A stretch of 64,000 bases of DNA from Candidatus Butyricimonas faecavium. GTDB taxonomy: Bacteria > Bacteroidota > Bacteroidia > Bacteroidales > Marinifilaceae. The stretch is from the NCBI GenBank assembly GCA_944321125.1, contig CALUKD010000011.1, forward strand, positions 1-64,000, read 5' to 3'. The translations under genes were made by a program, and so were the position numbers. Every line of letters starts with the position of its first letter. The stretch's first letter is position 1. Under the pieces are notes generated by a model, which worked only from the letters and a program-made list of their open reading frames with translations, had not been told where the DNA came from and ran no database searches. This document shows positions 9,296-18,197 of the stretch, one piece after another.

Positions 9296-9949
9296 TAGCT
9301 TTTCTCCGAAAGCCAAATCTCCGGCATCACCAATTCCCGGATCGATATAGCAACTTTCTGTCAGATGCTCATCCAATGCCCCCGTCCAAACCGTTACAGG
9401 TTCATCTTTCAAAGCCTCCGTAAGCCTTTCAATACCTTGACGGCTGGAAACAATAGCTGCAATATGCGTGTGCGCAGGTCTTCCTCCCTGTTTCAACAAC
9501 TCATGATAAGCCACCACGATAGAACCTCCCGTGGCCAACATCGGATCCACCAGTAATAACTGTTTCCCCTCCAAACTTGGCGTATAAATCGAGTCGAAAC
9601 GAATTTCAAAATCGATATGATTTTCCTTGTATTTTCTTCTTGCCGAAATAAAAGCACTCCCGGAACGATCAAAATAGTTTAAAAAGCCTTGATGAAAAGG
9701 TAATCCCGCTCGCAACACAGATGCCACCACAACCTCCTCGTCTGCCAATCTGACATCAGCCACGTTTATCGGGGTCTGTACTTGTCGCATTGAATAACGA
9801 AACGTCTTGCTGATCTCGTAAGCCATCACCTCTCCCACTCGCTCCAGATTCCGGCGAAAACGCAACGGATCTTTTTGAATTTCTTTATCTCTAAGTTCTG
9901 CTAAAAAACGATTATAAACCGAATCCTCCTTATTAATAATATGTACCAT
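9293..9949 (-). CDS. upp: uracil phosphoribosyltransferase
   Basis: 218 residues. It converts uracil and PRPP to UMP in pyrimidine salvage, in the cytoplasm. The PRPP-binding motif is LLVDPMLATGGS, and the C-terminal uracil-binding segment YIDPGIGDAGDLAFGEK is complete. Length is typical. Its stop codon is the last triplet of the ten-unit heptamer array at 9226-9295. The start at MVHIINKEDS is supported by conserved sequence beginning within ten residues. Confidence 0.95.
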   Translation of the reverse strand: MVHIINKEDSVYNRFLAELRDKEIQKDPLRFRRNLERVGEVMAYEISKTFRYSMRQVQTPINVADVRLADEEVVVASVLRAGLPFHQGFLNYFDRSGSAFISARRKYKENHIDFEIRFDSIYTPSLEGKQLLLVDPMLATGGSIVVAYHELLKQGGRPAHTHIAAIVSSRQGIERLTEALKDEPVTVWTGALDEHLTESCYIDPGIGDAGDLAFGEKL

Positions 9950-9998
9950 TTAATCTATTCTTTTCTTAAACCTTTCCTATCACACGCACTTATCCCAA

Positions 9999-10026
9999 TC
10001 TTAAATCTAAAATTTAAAATCTAAAA
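9999..10026. repeat. 7-bp periodic array (TCTAAAA type)
   Basis: Four heptamers (TCTTAAA, TCTAAAA, TTTAAAA, TCTAAAA), 15 bp from the stop codon of the DUF308 gene. Same unit as at 5450-5480. Confidence 0.7.
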
Positions 10027-10041
10027 TTAGTAAATCTCTTT

Positions 10042-10656
10042 TTATTCTATTTCCTCATACTCCGCATCCTCAATCTCTCCGCCTCCCATCTTCTGTTGTT
10101 GTTCCGCCTCTTGTGTCTCCTTACGCAACTGATTAACCTTATAATGATTAATCAAATCCGTTATTCCATAAAATATAGTAACAGCACCGAAAAACTGAAT
10201 AATACTAGTCTTTGCCTCAAAAGGATTTGCAAAAACAACTAATCCGGCCAACAGAATGATAACCGGATACACGTAACTCAAAGAAGCAATATGCCCGAAT
10301 TTTCTAGCAGAAGTTAGCATCACCAACTGACCGATACCCGCAACGATCAAAATAACCCCTAACAGGTACATCAACATATTGGTAAAGAAATCAGCCATAG
10401 ACCACAACAGAATACCCAAAACAATACTCCCGATCCCGTTAAAAGAGGTCAATCCCCTTGCAGAACGTTCATCCTGATCCCGTATGGATACCAGAAAAGA
10501 AATAATCCCGGTAACACAAAATACGGCACCGATAATCTTTACCGTGTAATTCAACACTTCTGTCGGCCACAGTACGAGCACAAGACCTAAAACAATCGCT
10601 ACGATCGATTTTACGACGGTCCTTTTGTAATTTCCGGAAGTATAAATAATCTGCAT
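10042..10656 (-). CDS. DUF308 (HdeD-like) membrane protein
   Basis: 204 residues with six predicted membrane helices arranged as three hairpins, the pattern of the DUF308/HdeD family. A charged tail (about 30 residues, KETQEAEQQQKMGGGEIEDAEYEEIE) faces the cytoplasm. HdeD in Escherichia coli is linked to acid resistance; the role here is not known. Monocistronic by position: htpG upstream ends in a terminator at 10717-10747. Confidence 0.85.
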   Translation of the reverse strand: MQIIYTSGNYKRTVVKSIVAIVLGLVLVLWPTEVLNYTVKIIGAVFCVTGIISFLVSIRDQDERSARGLTSFNGIGSIVLGILLWSMADFFTNMLMYLLGVILIVAGIGQLVMLTSARKFGHIASLSYVYPVIILLAGLVVFANPFEAKTSIIQFFGAVTIFYGITDLINHYKVNQLRKETQEAEQQQKMGGGEIEDAEYEEIE

Positions 10657-10716
10657 AACTTCTATTTTTTAATTTATACGAAATTCGTCAACGAAAGTAG
10701 TCATTATTTTTGAAAA

Positions 10717-10747
10717 AATTAAGCCGGACGACTTGTCCGGCTTAATT
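10717..10747 (-). terminator. terminator of htpG
   Basis: Perfect 13-bp stem (AATTAAGCCGGAC / GTCCGGCTTAATT) with a 5-nt loop, directly after the htpG stop codon. It is followed on the minus strand by a U-run (10713-10718). A T-run on the other side makes it usable in both directions. Confidence 0.9.
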
Positions 10748-10749
10748 TT

Positions 10750-12801
10750 TTATTTAATCAGTTCAACACTTCGCTTCACAAACCTATTCAGAGCCTCACC
10801 TTTCAGTAGTCCATTCGCTAACAATGCCAAGTCAATCAGCTGACCAACAACCTTGTTACCTTTTCCATACTCCTCCAGCAACGAGTTCTTCTGCTTGTTC
10901 AGATCGGCAATCGTCTTACTGTACTCGCTCTTCCGATCTTTATCCACCTGAGGAATTTCCTCGTCTTTCTTACCCTTATTTAACTCGTCCAGCTCTGCCT
11001 GTTTCTTTTCAGTCTCCTTGATCTCGAAATTAATCGGCTCCAACTGGGCGCTCATCTCTTTTTTCTCGTTCTCCAAGATCGTGTTCACCAACTTATGATC
11101 CGTGTTCACCACCAAAGTATATTGATCGCCCATTGCCCCGTAAAATCCCATACCCGGATTCATGGCAGCCATCTCTTTCATACGACGCATGAATTCTGAA
11201 CGCGTCACGATCACCGGATCACCATTCTCTCCCATTGCCTCGAAGTTAACCATAAACATTCCCTCTTCCTTCGGTAACTGGGAAGTGAACACGGCACGTA
11301 ACTCCTCCTGTTCCTCATGGCTCAAAGCAACCTCTTTCGTCTCTTCCTTCGGGATCAATTTATCGATAACATCCGAATCCACCCGAACAAAACGATGATC
11401 TGAATTCTTTTGTTCCAAATGGTTGATAAAGTGTGTATCCAACTGTCCATCCATCAACAACACATCATATCCCTTACCCTTGGCCGTCTCGATATACGTG
11501 TACTGCTCTTTCACATCCGTGGCATACAGGAACACCACCTTATTATCTTTATCCGTTTGGTTGGCTTTAATCAAGTTCTCGTATTCTTCATACGTGAAAT
11601 ATTTTCCTTCCGTATTCTTGAACAAGAAGATGCTCTTGGCTCTCTCGGCAAATTTTTCATCCGTCAACATACCATACTGGATGAAAATCTTCAAATCATC
11701 CCACTTCTTCTCGTAATCTTCCCGTTTATTCGTGAAAATATCACTCAAACTGTCAGCCACTTTCTTCGTAATATGACTTGAAATCTTCTTCACGTTACGA
11801 TCGCTCTGTAAATAAGAACGAGACACGTTCAACGGGATATCCGGAGAATCGATCACACCATGCAACAACGTCAAGTATTCCGGCACGATTCCTTCCACGG
11901 AATCCGTCACGTACACCTGATTGCTATATAATTGAATCTTGTTCTTCTGAATCTCGAACTTATTATCGATCTTCGGGAAATACAATATACCCGTCAAGTT
12001 AAAAGGATAATCCACGTTCAAATGAATATGGAACAACGGATCCTGAGCCATTGGGTACAACTCACGATAGAATTTCTCGTAATCCTCCTCCGTCAGATCG
12101 GTCGGTTTACGAGTCCACGCCGGATTCGTGTCATTGATCACGTTATCTTCCGTCGTATCCTTGTATTCCCCATCCTTCCACTCTTTTTTCTTTCCGGAAA
12201 TAATCTCTATCGGCAAAAACTTGCAATATTTGGTCAGCAACTCGTTCACCTTAGAATCTTCCAAAAAATCTTTCTCTTCCTCGCTGATATACATGATAAT
12301 ATCCGTACCTCTCTCGGCCTTTTCCGTCTCCTCCAAAGTGTATTCCGGATTTCCCTCACATGACCATTTTACGGCCTTCGCCCCCTCTTTATAAGATTTA
12401 GTCACGATCTCCACCCGATCACTCACCATGAACGAAGAATAGAAACCCAACCCGAAATGCCCGATAATGGCAGCGGCATTATCCTTGTATTTGTTCATAA
12501 ACTCCTCCGCTCCGGAAAAAGCGATCTGGTTGATATACTTCTCCACTTCCTCCTCCGTCATACCGATACCATTATCCGATACCGTCAGCGTCCCTGCCGC
12601 TTTGTCAGCCTTCACCCTTACCTTCAACTCACCAAGTTCACCTTTAAACTCCCCGTTCGAAGCCAACACTTTCATTTTCTGTGAAGCATCCACCGCATTC
12701 GAAACAATCTCTCTCAAAAAGATCTCGTGATCCGAGTATAAAAATTTCTTGATAATTGGGAACAAATTCCCCGTTGAAACTCCAATCTTTCCTGTTGACA
12801 T
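10750..12801 (-). CDS. htpG: molecular chaperone HtpG (Hsp90 family)
   Basis: 683 residues. An ATP-dependent dimeric chaperone of the cytoplasm. The N-terminal GHKL ATPase is clear: EIFLREIVSNAVDASQK carries the catalytic Glu and Asn, with DNGIGMT and IGHFGLGFYSSFMV following. Middle and C-terminal domains are complete. A charged Lys/Glu-rich stretch around residues 595-645 is an insertion typical of Bacteroidota HtpG. No clear -33/-7 promoter was seen in the 130 bp upstream. Confidence 0.97.
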   Translation of the reverse strand: MSTGKIGVSTGNLFPIIKKFLYSDHEIFLREIVSNAVDASQKMKVLASNGEFKGELGELKVRVKADKAAGTLTVSDNGIGMTEEEVEKYINQIAFSGAEEFMNKYKDNAAAIIGHFGLGFYSSFMVSDRVEIVTKSYKEGAKAVKWSCEGNPEYTLEETEKAERGTDIIMYISEEEKDFLEDSKVNELLTKYCKFLPIEIISGKKKEWKDGEYKDTTEDNVINDTNPAWTRKPTDLTEEDYEKFYRELYPMAQDPLFHIHLNVDYPFNLTGILYFPKIDNKFEIQKNKIQLYSNQVYVTDSVEGIVPEYLTLLHGVIDSPDIPLNVSRSYLQSDRNVKKISSHITKKVADSLSDIFTNKREDYEKKWDDLKIFIQYGMLTDEKFAERAKSIFLFKNTEGKYFTYEEYENLIKANQTDKDNKVVFLYATDVKEQYTYIETAKGKGYDVLLMDGQLDTHFINHLEQKNSDHRFVRVDSDVIDKLIPKEETKEVALSHEEQEELRAVFTSQLPKEEGMFMVNFEAMGENGDPVIVTRSEFMRRMKEMAAMNPGMGFYGAMGDQYTLVVNTDHKLVNTILENEKKEMSAQLEPINFEIKETEKKQAELDELNKGKKDEEIPQVDKDRKSEYSKTIADLNKQKNSLLEEYGKGNKVVGQLIDLALLANGLLKGEALNRFVKRSVELIK

Positions 12802-12933
12802 AACTCTATATTTTTAATTTAATTATACTTCAAATTTTACGACAACTAAATGACAATAGTTATGCCAAACCCAAATTCCTGCCGATTTGACAGCCGCACC
12901 TTCACCTACAACAACTTTTTCATTATACAAAAA

Positions 12934-12957
12934 TACCCCGAACTTTCATCCGGGGTA
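12934..12957 (-). terminator. terminator at the end of the polysaccharide operon
   Basis: TACCCCG/CGGGGTA stem (7 bp) with a 10-nt loop, followed on the minus strand by five U residues. It lies 31 bp past the stop of the last gene of the capsule operon. Confidence 0.75.
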
Positions 12958-12988
12958 CTATCTCTTTTTCAATCATGAAATCCTTACA

Positions 12989-13600
12989 TCATTTCACGAT
13001 TTTCATCAACGTCAAAAATATAATCTTAAAATACTCTTTCAAACATCGATTATCTATATACTTCATGTTATATCGTATCTTATCCGGCATGATCTGCTCC
13101 ACGTAAGCCCGGTCCGGATCACGTGCCTGTCCCAAAATGGTATTTTCATCCGCATACTCGATAGAAGCATAATCTGTTATACCCGGAGCAACAGCCAACA
13201 CTTTACGCTGCTCAACAGTATACATATCCACGTACTTTCTTACCTCCGGCCTTGGTCCCACCAAACTCATCTCCCCTCGTACCACGTTCAGCAACTGCGG
13301 TAACTCGTCCAGTTTATACTTTCTCAGGAAATACCCGACCCGTGTTACCCGTGAATCCTTTGCCCCTACGGTTATCAATCCCTTCTTATCCGCCCCACTC
13401 GCCATAGACCGAAACTTAAACAATCGGAAATCCTTACCATCCCGCCCCACTCGCACCTGCCGATAAAACACACCTCCCCGACTATCCAACACAATACATA
13501 AAGCTATGATCACAAAAATGGGTGATAGAACTATCAAGCCCAATAAAGAAAAGAAAACATCACAAAAGCGAATCACGCCAAAACCTCTTCTACAGAACAA
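12989..13600 (-). CDS. initiating sugar-phosphate transferase (PglC/WcaJ C-terminal type)
   Basis: 203 residues with one N-terminal membrane segment (FFSLLGLIVLSPIFVIIALCIV), then the catalytic core of bacterial sugar transferases: FRLFKFRSM, KYKLDELPQLLNV and GEMSLVGPRPE. This short single-pass form matches PglC-like phosphoglycosyl transferases, which move a sugar-1-phosphate from a UDP-sugar to undecaprenyl phosphate and so start repeat-unit assembly on the inner face of the membrane. It is the last gene of the operon and overlaps the aminotransferase gene by 28 bp. The two together suggest that the first sugar is an amino sugar made by that enzyme (inference). Confidence 0.9.
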   Translation of the reverse strand: MFCRRGFGVIRFCDVFFSLLGLIVLSPIFVIIALCIVLDSRGGVFYRQVRVGRDGKDFRLFKFRSMASGADKKGLITVGAKDSRVTRVGYFLRKYKLDELPQLLNVVRGEMSLVGPRPEVRKYVDMYTVEQRKVLAVAPGITDYASIEYADENTILGQARDPDRAYVEQIMPDKIRYNMKYIDNRCLKEYFKIIFLTLMKIVK

Positions 13601-14787
13601 ATAACAGCATCTATAACCGTTTTTACCATCTCCTCACTCAACCCATACCACACAGGTAAAGAAATTTCCCGGCAATAGTTATCGTATGCAACCGGATAAT
13701 CTTCAATCTTATACCCCTTATTCTTAAATGCACTTAACAAAGGCAAGGGTTGAAAATGCACGTTTACTGAAACATCCCTATCAAAAATCCGCTGAATAAT
13801 CTCGTCTCGTTGTTGTTCCGTGATTCCCTTCACCCGCAAACAATACACGTGATAAGAACTCTTCCGATCTTCCGTCTCGTAAATCGGTAATTCCGCCCAC
13901 CCGTACCGGGAAAAAGCATCGGTATATTGATCATATATACACTTCCGGTAGTGCAAAGTATCGTCCTCGTAACGAGACAACTCCACCAAACCGATAGAAG
14001 CCATAATATCCGTCATATTCCCCTTAAAACCGGAAACTAACACATCATAACGCCATGCTCCCTTTTTCGTCTTGGCCAATGCATCTTTATTTTGTCCATG
14101 CAAAGTATATGTGCATAAATACCGATACACTTCCTCGTTATCAAACGGCTCCGGCAAATTCAACATGATCGCACCACCTTCCGCCGTGGTCAGGTTCTTC
14201 ACCGCATGAAAAGAGAATACCGAAACATCAGCCAAGCATCCCGCTTTCCTCCCCTTGTATTCCGCCCCAATCGAATGAGCCGAATCCGACAAAATCAAAA
14301 TCCTTCCCAACTTCCTCTGTTCTTCCGTCTTCGCTTGAAACAACGTTTTCACTTCCTCTGTCTCCACCAATTCAAACAACTCATCATACGCACACGGCAT
14401 ACCTCCCAAATCAACAGGCATAATCACCTTTGTCTTATCCGTGATCGCCCTCCTCACATTCTCCAAACACACGTCAAAATCATCCGCATTCACATCCACC
14501 ATCACCGGTTTCGCCCCACAATGCACGATCACATTCGCCGTGGCACAATACGTGTACGCAGGCACAATCACCTCATCCCCCTCCTGCACTCCAAACCACC
14601 GTAACACAACTTCAAGCCCCACAGTATTCGAGTTCACAGCCAACGTCGCCTTGTTTCCACAATATGCCGTCAACCTCCGTTCAAACTCCTTCGTCTTCGG
14701 TCCCGTCGTGATCCAACCGGACTTTAAGGTATCAACAACCTCATCAATGACCTTCTGGTCAATTCTTGGTGGTGAAAATGGTATCAT
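13573..14787 (-). CDS. DegT/DnrJ/EryC1 aminotransferase (ArnB/PglE-like)
   Basis: 404 residues, PLP-dependent sugar aminotransferase. The opening MIPFSPPRIDQ, the GWITTGPKTKEFE segment and the PLP-lysine motif FSFHAVKN followed by TTAEGGA match ArnB/PglE-type enzymes, which add an amino group at C4 of a 4-keto sugar nucleotide. They do not match the 3-keto type (WbpE). A matching 4,6-dehydratase was not found in the window, so the keto sugar must come from elsewhere. It has an insertion of about 20 residues around 145-165 compared with ArnB. Its 3' end overlaps the initiating transferase. Confidence 0.88.
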   Translation of the reverse strand: MIPFSPPRIDQKVIDEVVDTLKSGWITTGPKTKEFERRLTAYCGNKATLAVNSNTVGLEVVLRWFGVQEGDEVIVPAYTYCATANVIVHCGAKPVMVDVNADDFDVCLENVRRAITDKTKVIMPVDLGGMPCAYDELFELVETEEVKTLFQAKTEEQRKLGRILILSDSAHSIGAEYKGRKAGCLADVSVFSFHAVKNLTTAEGGAIMLNLPEPFDNEEVYRYLCTYTLHGQNKDALAKTKKGAWRYDVLVSGFKGNMTDIMASIGLVELSRYEDDTLHYRKCIYDQYTDAFSRYGWAELPIYETEDRKSSYHVYCLRVKGITEQQRDEIIQRIFDRDVSVNVHFQPLPLLSAFKNKGYKIEDYPVAYDNYCREISLPVWYGLSEEMVKTVIDAVICSVEEVLA

Positions 14788-14865
14788 AAAAATTCAAACA
14801 ATTATATATTACTTCCCTTAAACTTGAATAAATAAACAACCGACAAACAAAATAGTATGTATCAT

Positions 14866-16104
14866 CTACTTTACTGCAAATTCATTTAAAAATTGTTCCG
14901 CTAAAACATTCCACTCCAAATTTTCAGATGCATATATCCTTCCCCTCTCTCCCATTTTTTCTCTCTCCTCTCTAGACATTCCCGCCAATTTCAAAATTGC
15001 ATCCGCAACTAGCCTTGAATTTTCAGCCTCAACACAAATACCACACTCGACTCTTTCAACCACAGAGTTTGGTTCATCTATCGCCTGCACGATAGGCTTT
15101 GTAGACAACATATAATCAGTTAATTTATTTGCCGAAGTTCCATATTTATGTAAAAATGAATGTACACCTCCAATAAATGCAATATCAAAATATGCGATAA
15201 TCAGAGGTACCTGTATCTTTTTTACTGCAGGCAAGAAAAAAGTATTAGCTAGAGAATGTTCCTTTACCAATTTTTCCAGATACTCTTGCTCTGGTCCTTT
15301 GCCAACAAAAACAAAAGCAAGATCATCATTCTCTTTTAACAAAACTGCAGCCTTTACAAGTGTTTCCAACGAACCGGAAGCTGCAAACCCACCTGCAAAT
15401 CCTATAACAATTTTGTTTTCTAATTGTTTAAACAACAATTTATGTGCCTGTGGTATTTCTTCTTTCAAATTCAAATCCTCCCAATCCTCTTTACAATAAC
15501 CATTAGGAACACATTTAAATTTCCCTTCCACTAATCCATGTTCCTTCATATGTTGTTCTGCATTCCACAACAATGATATTACTTTATCCACGTGTTTATA
15601 AGCGTAATTTTCTGCCAATTGCATCACGACAATAAAAGGATGCCATGATGAATACCCGCCTATCAACTTGGGAGAAAGAGGCCATAAATCATGCACTTCA
15701 TAACATAATTTTGCACCAGCTATTTTTGCAATTTTTCTCGCCGGATAAATATCTAAAGGATATGTTGAAGATGCTACAACTAAATCTGGTTTTACAAGTT
15801 CACTTATTTTCCTAGAATACTTCCACAACTTACAAACAAACACAAAAATATTTTTAATTCTAGCAAATGTTGATTTATAAGCGGGCGTCTTTATCCAAAT
15901 ATAATTTATTCCTTCAATAGTTTCTTCTACAAAAATTTTATTTGCCGCAACAAGAGGTTGCTGAATTCTTAAATGAGAAAAAGATGCCCCAACTAAAGTA
16001 ACCTGATGCCCCATCTTTACCCATTCTTTTGCTAAATAATATGGTCTATATTCCATACCATACTTCAAGCCACCCACGTAATGATTAATTAAAAGAATAT
16101 TCAT
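14866..16104 (-). CDS. family 4 glycosyltransferase (WbuB-like)
   Basis: 412 residues with a GT-B fold. The N-terminal domain opens with MNILLINHYVGGLKYGMEYR. The C-terminal domain carries the GFAGGFAASGSLETLVKAA nucleotide-sugar site and a family-4 EX7E-type region near TSANKLTDYMLSTKPIV. It closely resembles WbuB-type transferases of amino-sugar-containing O antigens. It is the first member of a tight cassette with the PIG-L deacetylase (4 bp) and the acyltransferase (2 bp). A decayed second copy of its 5' half lies at 17687-18191, just upstream of the cassette. Confidence 0.88.
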   Translation of the reverse strand: MNILLINHYVGGLKYGMEYRPYYLAKEWVKMGHQVTLVGASFSHLRIQQPLVAANKIFVEETIEGINYIWIKTPAYKSTFARIKNIFVFVCKLWKYSRKISELVKPDLVVASSTYPLDIYPARKIAKIAGAKLCYEVHDLWPLSPKLIGGYSSWHPFIVVMQLAENYAYKHVDKVISLLWNAEQHMKEHGLVEGKFKCVPNGYCKEDWEDLNLKEEIPQAHKLLFKQLENKIVIGFAGGFAASGSLETLVKAAVLLKENDDLAFVFVGKGPEQEYLEKLVKEHSLANTFFLPAVKKIQVPLIIAYFDIAFIGGVHSFLHKYGTSANKLTDYMLSTKPIVQAIDEPNSVVERVECGICVEAENSRLVADAILKLAGMSREEREKMGERGRIYASENLEWNVLAEQFLNEFAVK

Positions 16105-16108
16105 AAAT

Positions 16109-16744
16109 CTACAAGAACAACCTTACAACTTCAAAAGCCTCAGCATATTCACTCCCAACTTGCACCCCCCTTGTTTTTGCTAAACTATAAATAAACTCAT
16201 CTGACAAATAATCCCGCTTCCCTTGCGAGTGATACTCTTTTAAAGCCATAATTTTAGCTTTTATATCATCTTCCCGCAATCGTACAAAACACTGTGTATC
16301 GAAAGAAAGATTATTCCAAATCAACTCATACCCTAATATTGTCGTATTCTTAAAAGCCCGCAAACCTTCTTGGGCAATTGTTGTATGATCCTGATGAATG
16401 TCATGTAAGCTAGGGATAAAAACCAAATCATATTTTTCTTGCTTACGAATCTTTATTAATTCTTCCAATATCTCTTGGCGTACATAATTCAATTTGCGTA
16501 CTTGATAACTATATATGATCAGATTTTCAGACTTTATTCCTAATTTAGCAGTAGCATTTCTAACTTCCGTCTTTAAAATATCTTTAGGAAATCCCGGGGG
16601 AACTGATTCTTCCGCTGTTGAAAAAGCAACATATGTAACTCGTTTTCCTTCTGTTATTAGTTTATTAATTGTTCCTCCCAAACCTAATTCACCGTCATCA
16701 GTGTGTGGAGCTAACACCAAAACATTTTTACATCGTTCAATCAT
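16109..16744 (-). CDS. PIG-L/LmbE family deacetylase
   Basis: 211 residues. The zinc-site motif H14-x-D16-D17 is in VLVLAPHTDDGELGLGGTI and the second histidine motif in SLHDIHQDHTT. These enzymes remove N-acetyl groups from GlcNAc-type residues on lipids, nucleotide sugars or small thiols. Lying between a glycosyltransferase and an LpxD-like acyltransferase with gaps of 4 and 2 bp, it probably deacetylates an amino sugar of the polysaccharide precursor. That substrate is inferred from position only. Confidence 0.88.
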   Translation of the reverse strand: MIERCKNVLVLAPHTDDGELGLGGTINKLITEGKRVTYVAFSTAEESVPPGFPKDILKTEVRNATAKLGIKSENLIIYSYQVRKLNYVRQEILEELIKIRKQEKYDLVFIPSLHDIHQDHTTIAQEGLRAFKNTTILGYELIWNNLSFDTQCFVRLREDDIKAKIMALKEYHSQGKRDYLSDEFIYSLAKTRGVQVGSEYAEAFEVVRLFL

Positions 16745-16746
16745 AG

Positions 16747-17667
16747 CTATTTTTTCAAAATTTTTGCAGGGTTACCAACTACAACAGTATTGTTATCTAC
16801 ATCTTTCAAAACTACTGCTCCCAAGCCTACTAAAGCATTATCTCCAACACGTGTTTGTTGTTTTATGGACACATTGGGAGCAACCCAACAATTTTTTCCA
16901 ATTTCAACCCCACCGCCTAATATTGCGCCGGCAATTACAAATGAATTTTCCCCAATTACATCATTATGTGCAATATGTACAAGATTATCTATTTTCACAT
17001 TATCATGAATTATAGTACTACCTAAAGTACCTCTATCAATTGCCGTATTAGCCCCAATATAAACATTACTTCCTATTCCTATTTTTCCAACATGAGGAAA
17101 ATGTTCCGGAATCCCATTTTCATTAATTTCAAATCCGAACCCAGATTGACCTATTACAACTCCAGATTTTATAAAGCAATCAGTACCTATTACAGTATCG
17201 CCAACAATAACAACATTCGGATTTATATGTGTTCTATCGCCTATTATCACATTTTTACCAATATAACAATTTGCCCCGATGTAAACACACTCTCCTAATT
17301 TAGCACCATCTTCAATAACGGCTGTTGGATGAATAGCATTAATTTGATCTTTATGCTCAACAAAAAATTCCTTGATTACTCGCAAATAATCCAATCGAGG
17401 ATTTTCTGAAATAATATAGGAACAATCAATTTTCCCCTCGTACTCTGGAGTGACAATCGCCAAAATGACTTTATGTTCATTTAAAACTTTCGCCAAATCA
17501 ACAGAATACTTTTTGCAAAAAACAACACAATTATCATTCAATTCCGAAAGAGATGAAAATTTTGTTACCTCAATATTAGAACCGAATAATTTTTTATTTA
17601 GAAAAGTAGCTATAATAGAACTGTCCATAAAATAATCATCAAATAATAAATCAATTATATATCTCAA
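16747..17667 (-). CDS. LpxD-like left-handed beta-helix acyltransferase
   Basis: 306 residues. About 100 N-terminal residues form a small domain comparable to the uridine-binding domain of LpxD. They are followed by hexapeptide repeats ([LIV]-G-x4), and then by GQSGFGFE, GANTAIDRGTLG and KIDNLVHIAHND, which carry the LpxD catalytic His region. The C terminus VVVGNPAKILKK is typical of sugar O/N-acyltransferases. LpxD adds a 3-hydroxyacyl chain from acyl-ACP to the free amine of UDP-GlcN. Here, beside a deacetylase in a capsule operon, I infer N-acylation of a capsule amino sugar rather than lipid A synthesis. An alternative start a few codons downstream (MDSSII) is possible. Confidence 0.8.
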   Translation of the reverse strand: MRYIIDLLFDDYFMDSSIIATFLNKKLFGSNIEVTKFSSLSELNDNCVVFCKKYSVDLAKVLNEHKVILAIVTPEYEGKIDCSYIISENPRLDYLRVIKEFFVEHKDQINAIHPTAVIEDGAKLGECVYIGANCYIGKNVIIGDRTHINPNVVIVGDTVIGTDCFIKSGVVIGQSGFGFEINENGIPEHFPHVGKIGIGSNVYIGANTAIDRGTLGSTIIHDNVKIDNLVHIAHNDVIGENSFVIAGAILGGGVEIGKNCWVAPNVSIKQQTRVGDNALVGLGAVVLKDVDNNTVVVGNPAKILKK

Positions 17668-17686
17668 GTACTTTATTTACTAACTA

Positions 17687-18191
17687 CGTAAAATAGACAC
17701 ACATTTATCGCAATGCTTGTACGTATAATTCTCTGCATATTGCATGATAATAAATGGATGTCATTTAGAATTCTCCCTAATCATAGGAAACGATAACCCA
17801 AAGTCGTGAATCTCATGAACTAACTTCACTTGATATTTTTTTTGTAATTCTCTTTACAGAAAAAATATCAAGAGGATATGAGAAAGAAGCTATCACTACA
17901 CTCGGCTGAAATTCTCGTCACAATTTCCTATTTCCAACAAACAAGAACAATGAAATTATTCTTCCAATTCCATAATCTTTATATGCATTTGCTTTTATCC
18001 AAATACAATCTATCTTTTCTTGAATGAGGATGTTGTTTATATTGGTTGATTGTGCCCCCTCAGATGAGAGAACGGCACTAATCAAAGTAACCAGATGCCC
18101 ATTTTATCCATGCTTTAGCTAGATAATATGGTTTATACTTCATCTCACATTTCAAGCTACCCACGTAATGATTAATTAAAAGAATATTCAC
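17687..18191 (-). pseudogene. decayed 5' half of a family 4 glycosyltransferase
   Basis: Reading the minus strand from 18191, the translation (NILLINHYVGSLK, then KPYYLAKAWIKW) follows the first residues of the intact glycosyltransferase at 14866-16104. The reading frame is lost at a one-base deletion near ATGGGCATC. Matches resume in other frames: CIWIKANAYKDYG, VVIASFSYPLDIF, VHEIHDFG, HPFIIMQYAENYTYKHCDK. There are several stops and at least three frameshifts. The original ATG is now GTG. Similarity ends near residue 175 of the intact copy, about 20 bp before the acyltransferase start, so the 3' part is gone. It begins 7 bp after the stop of the preceding gene, just as a normal operon gene would. 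Confidence 0.85.
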
Positions 18192-18197
18192 AAACCT

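Noticed and set aside
13573-14787. DegT protein as the WbpE partner of WbpA/WbpB
   Set aside because: Its motifs (FSFHAVKN, MIPFSPPRI) follow the ArnB/PglE type acting on 4-keto sugars, not the WbpE pattern.
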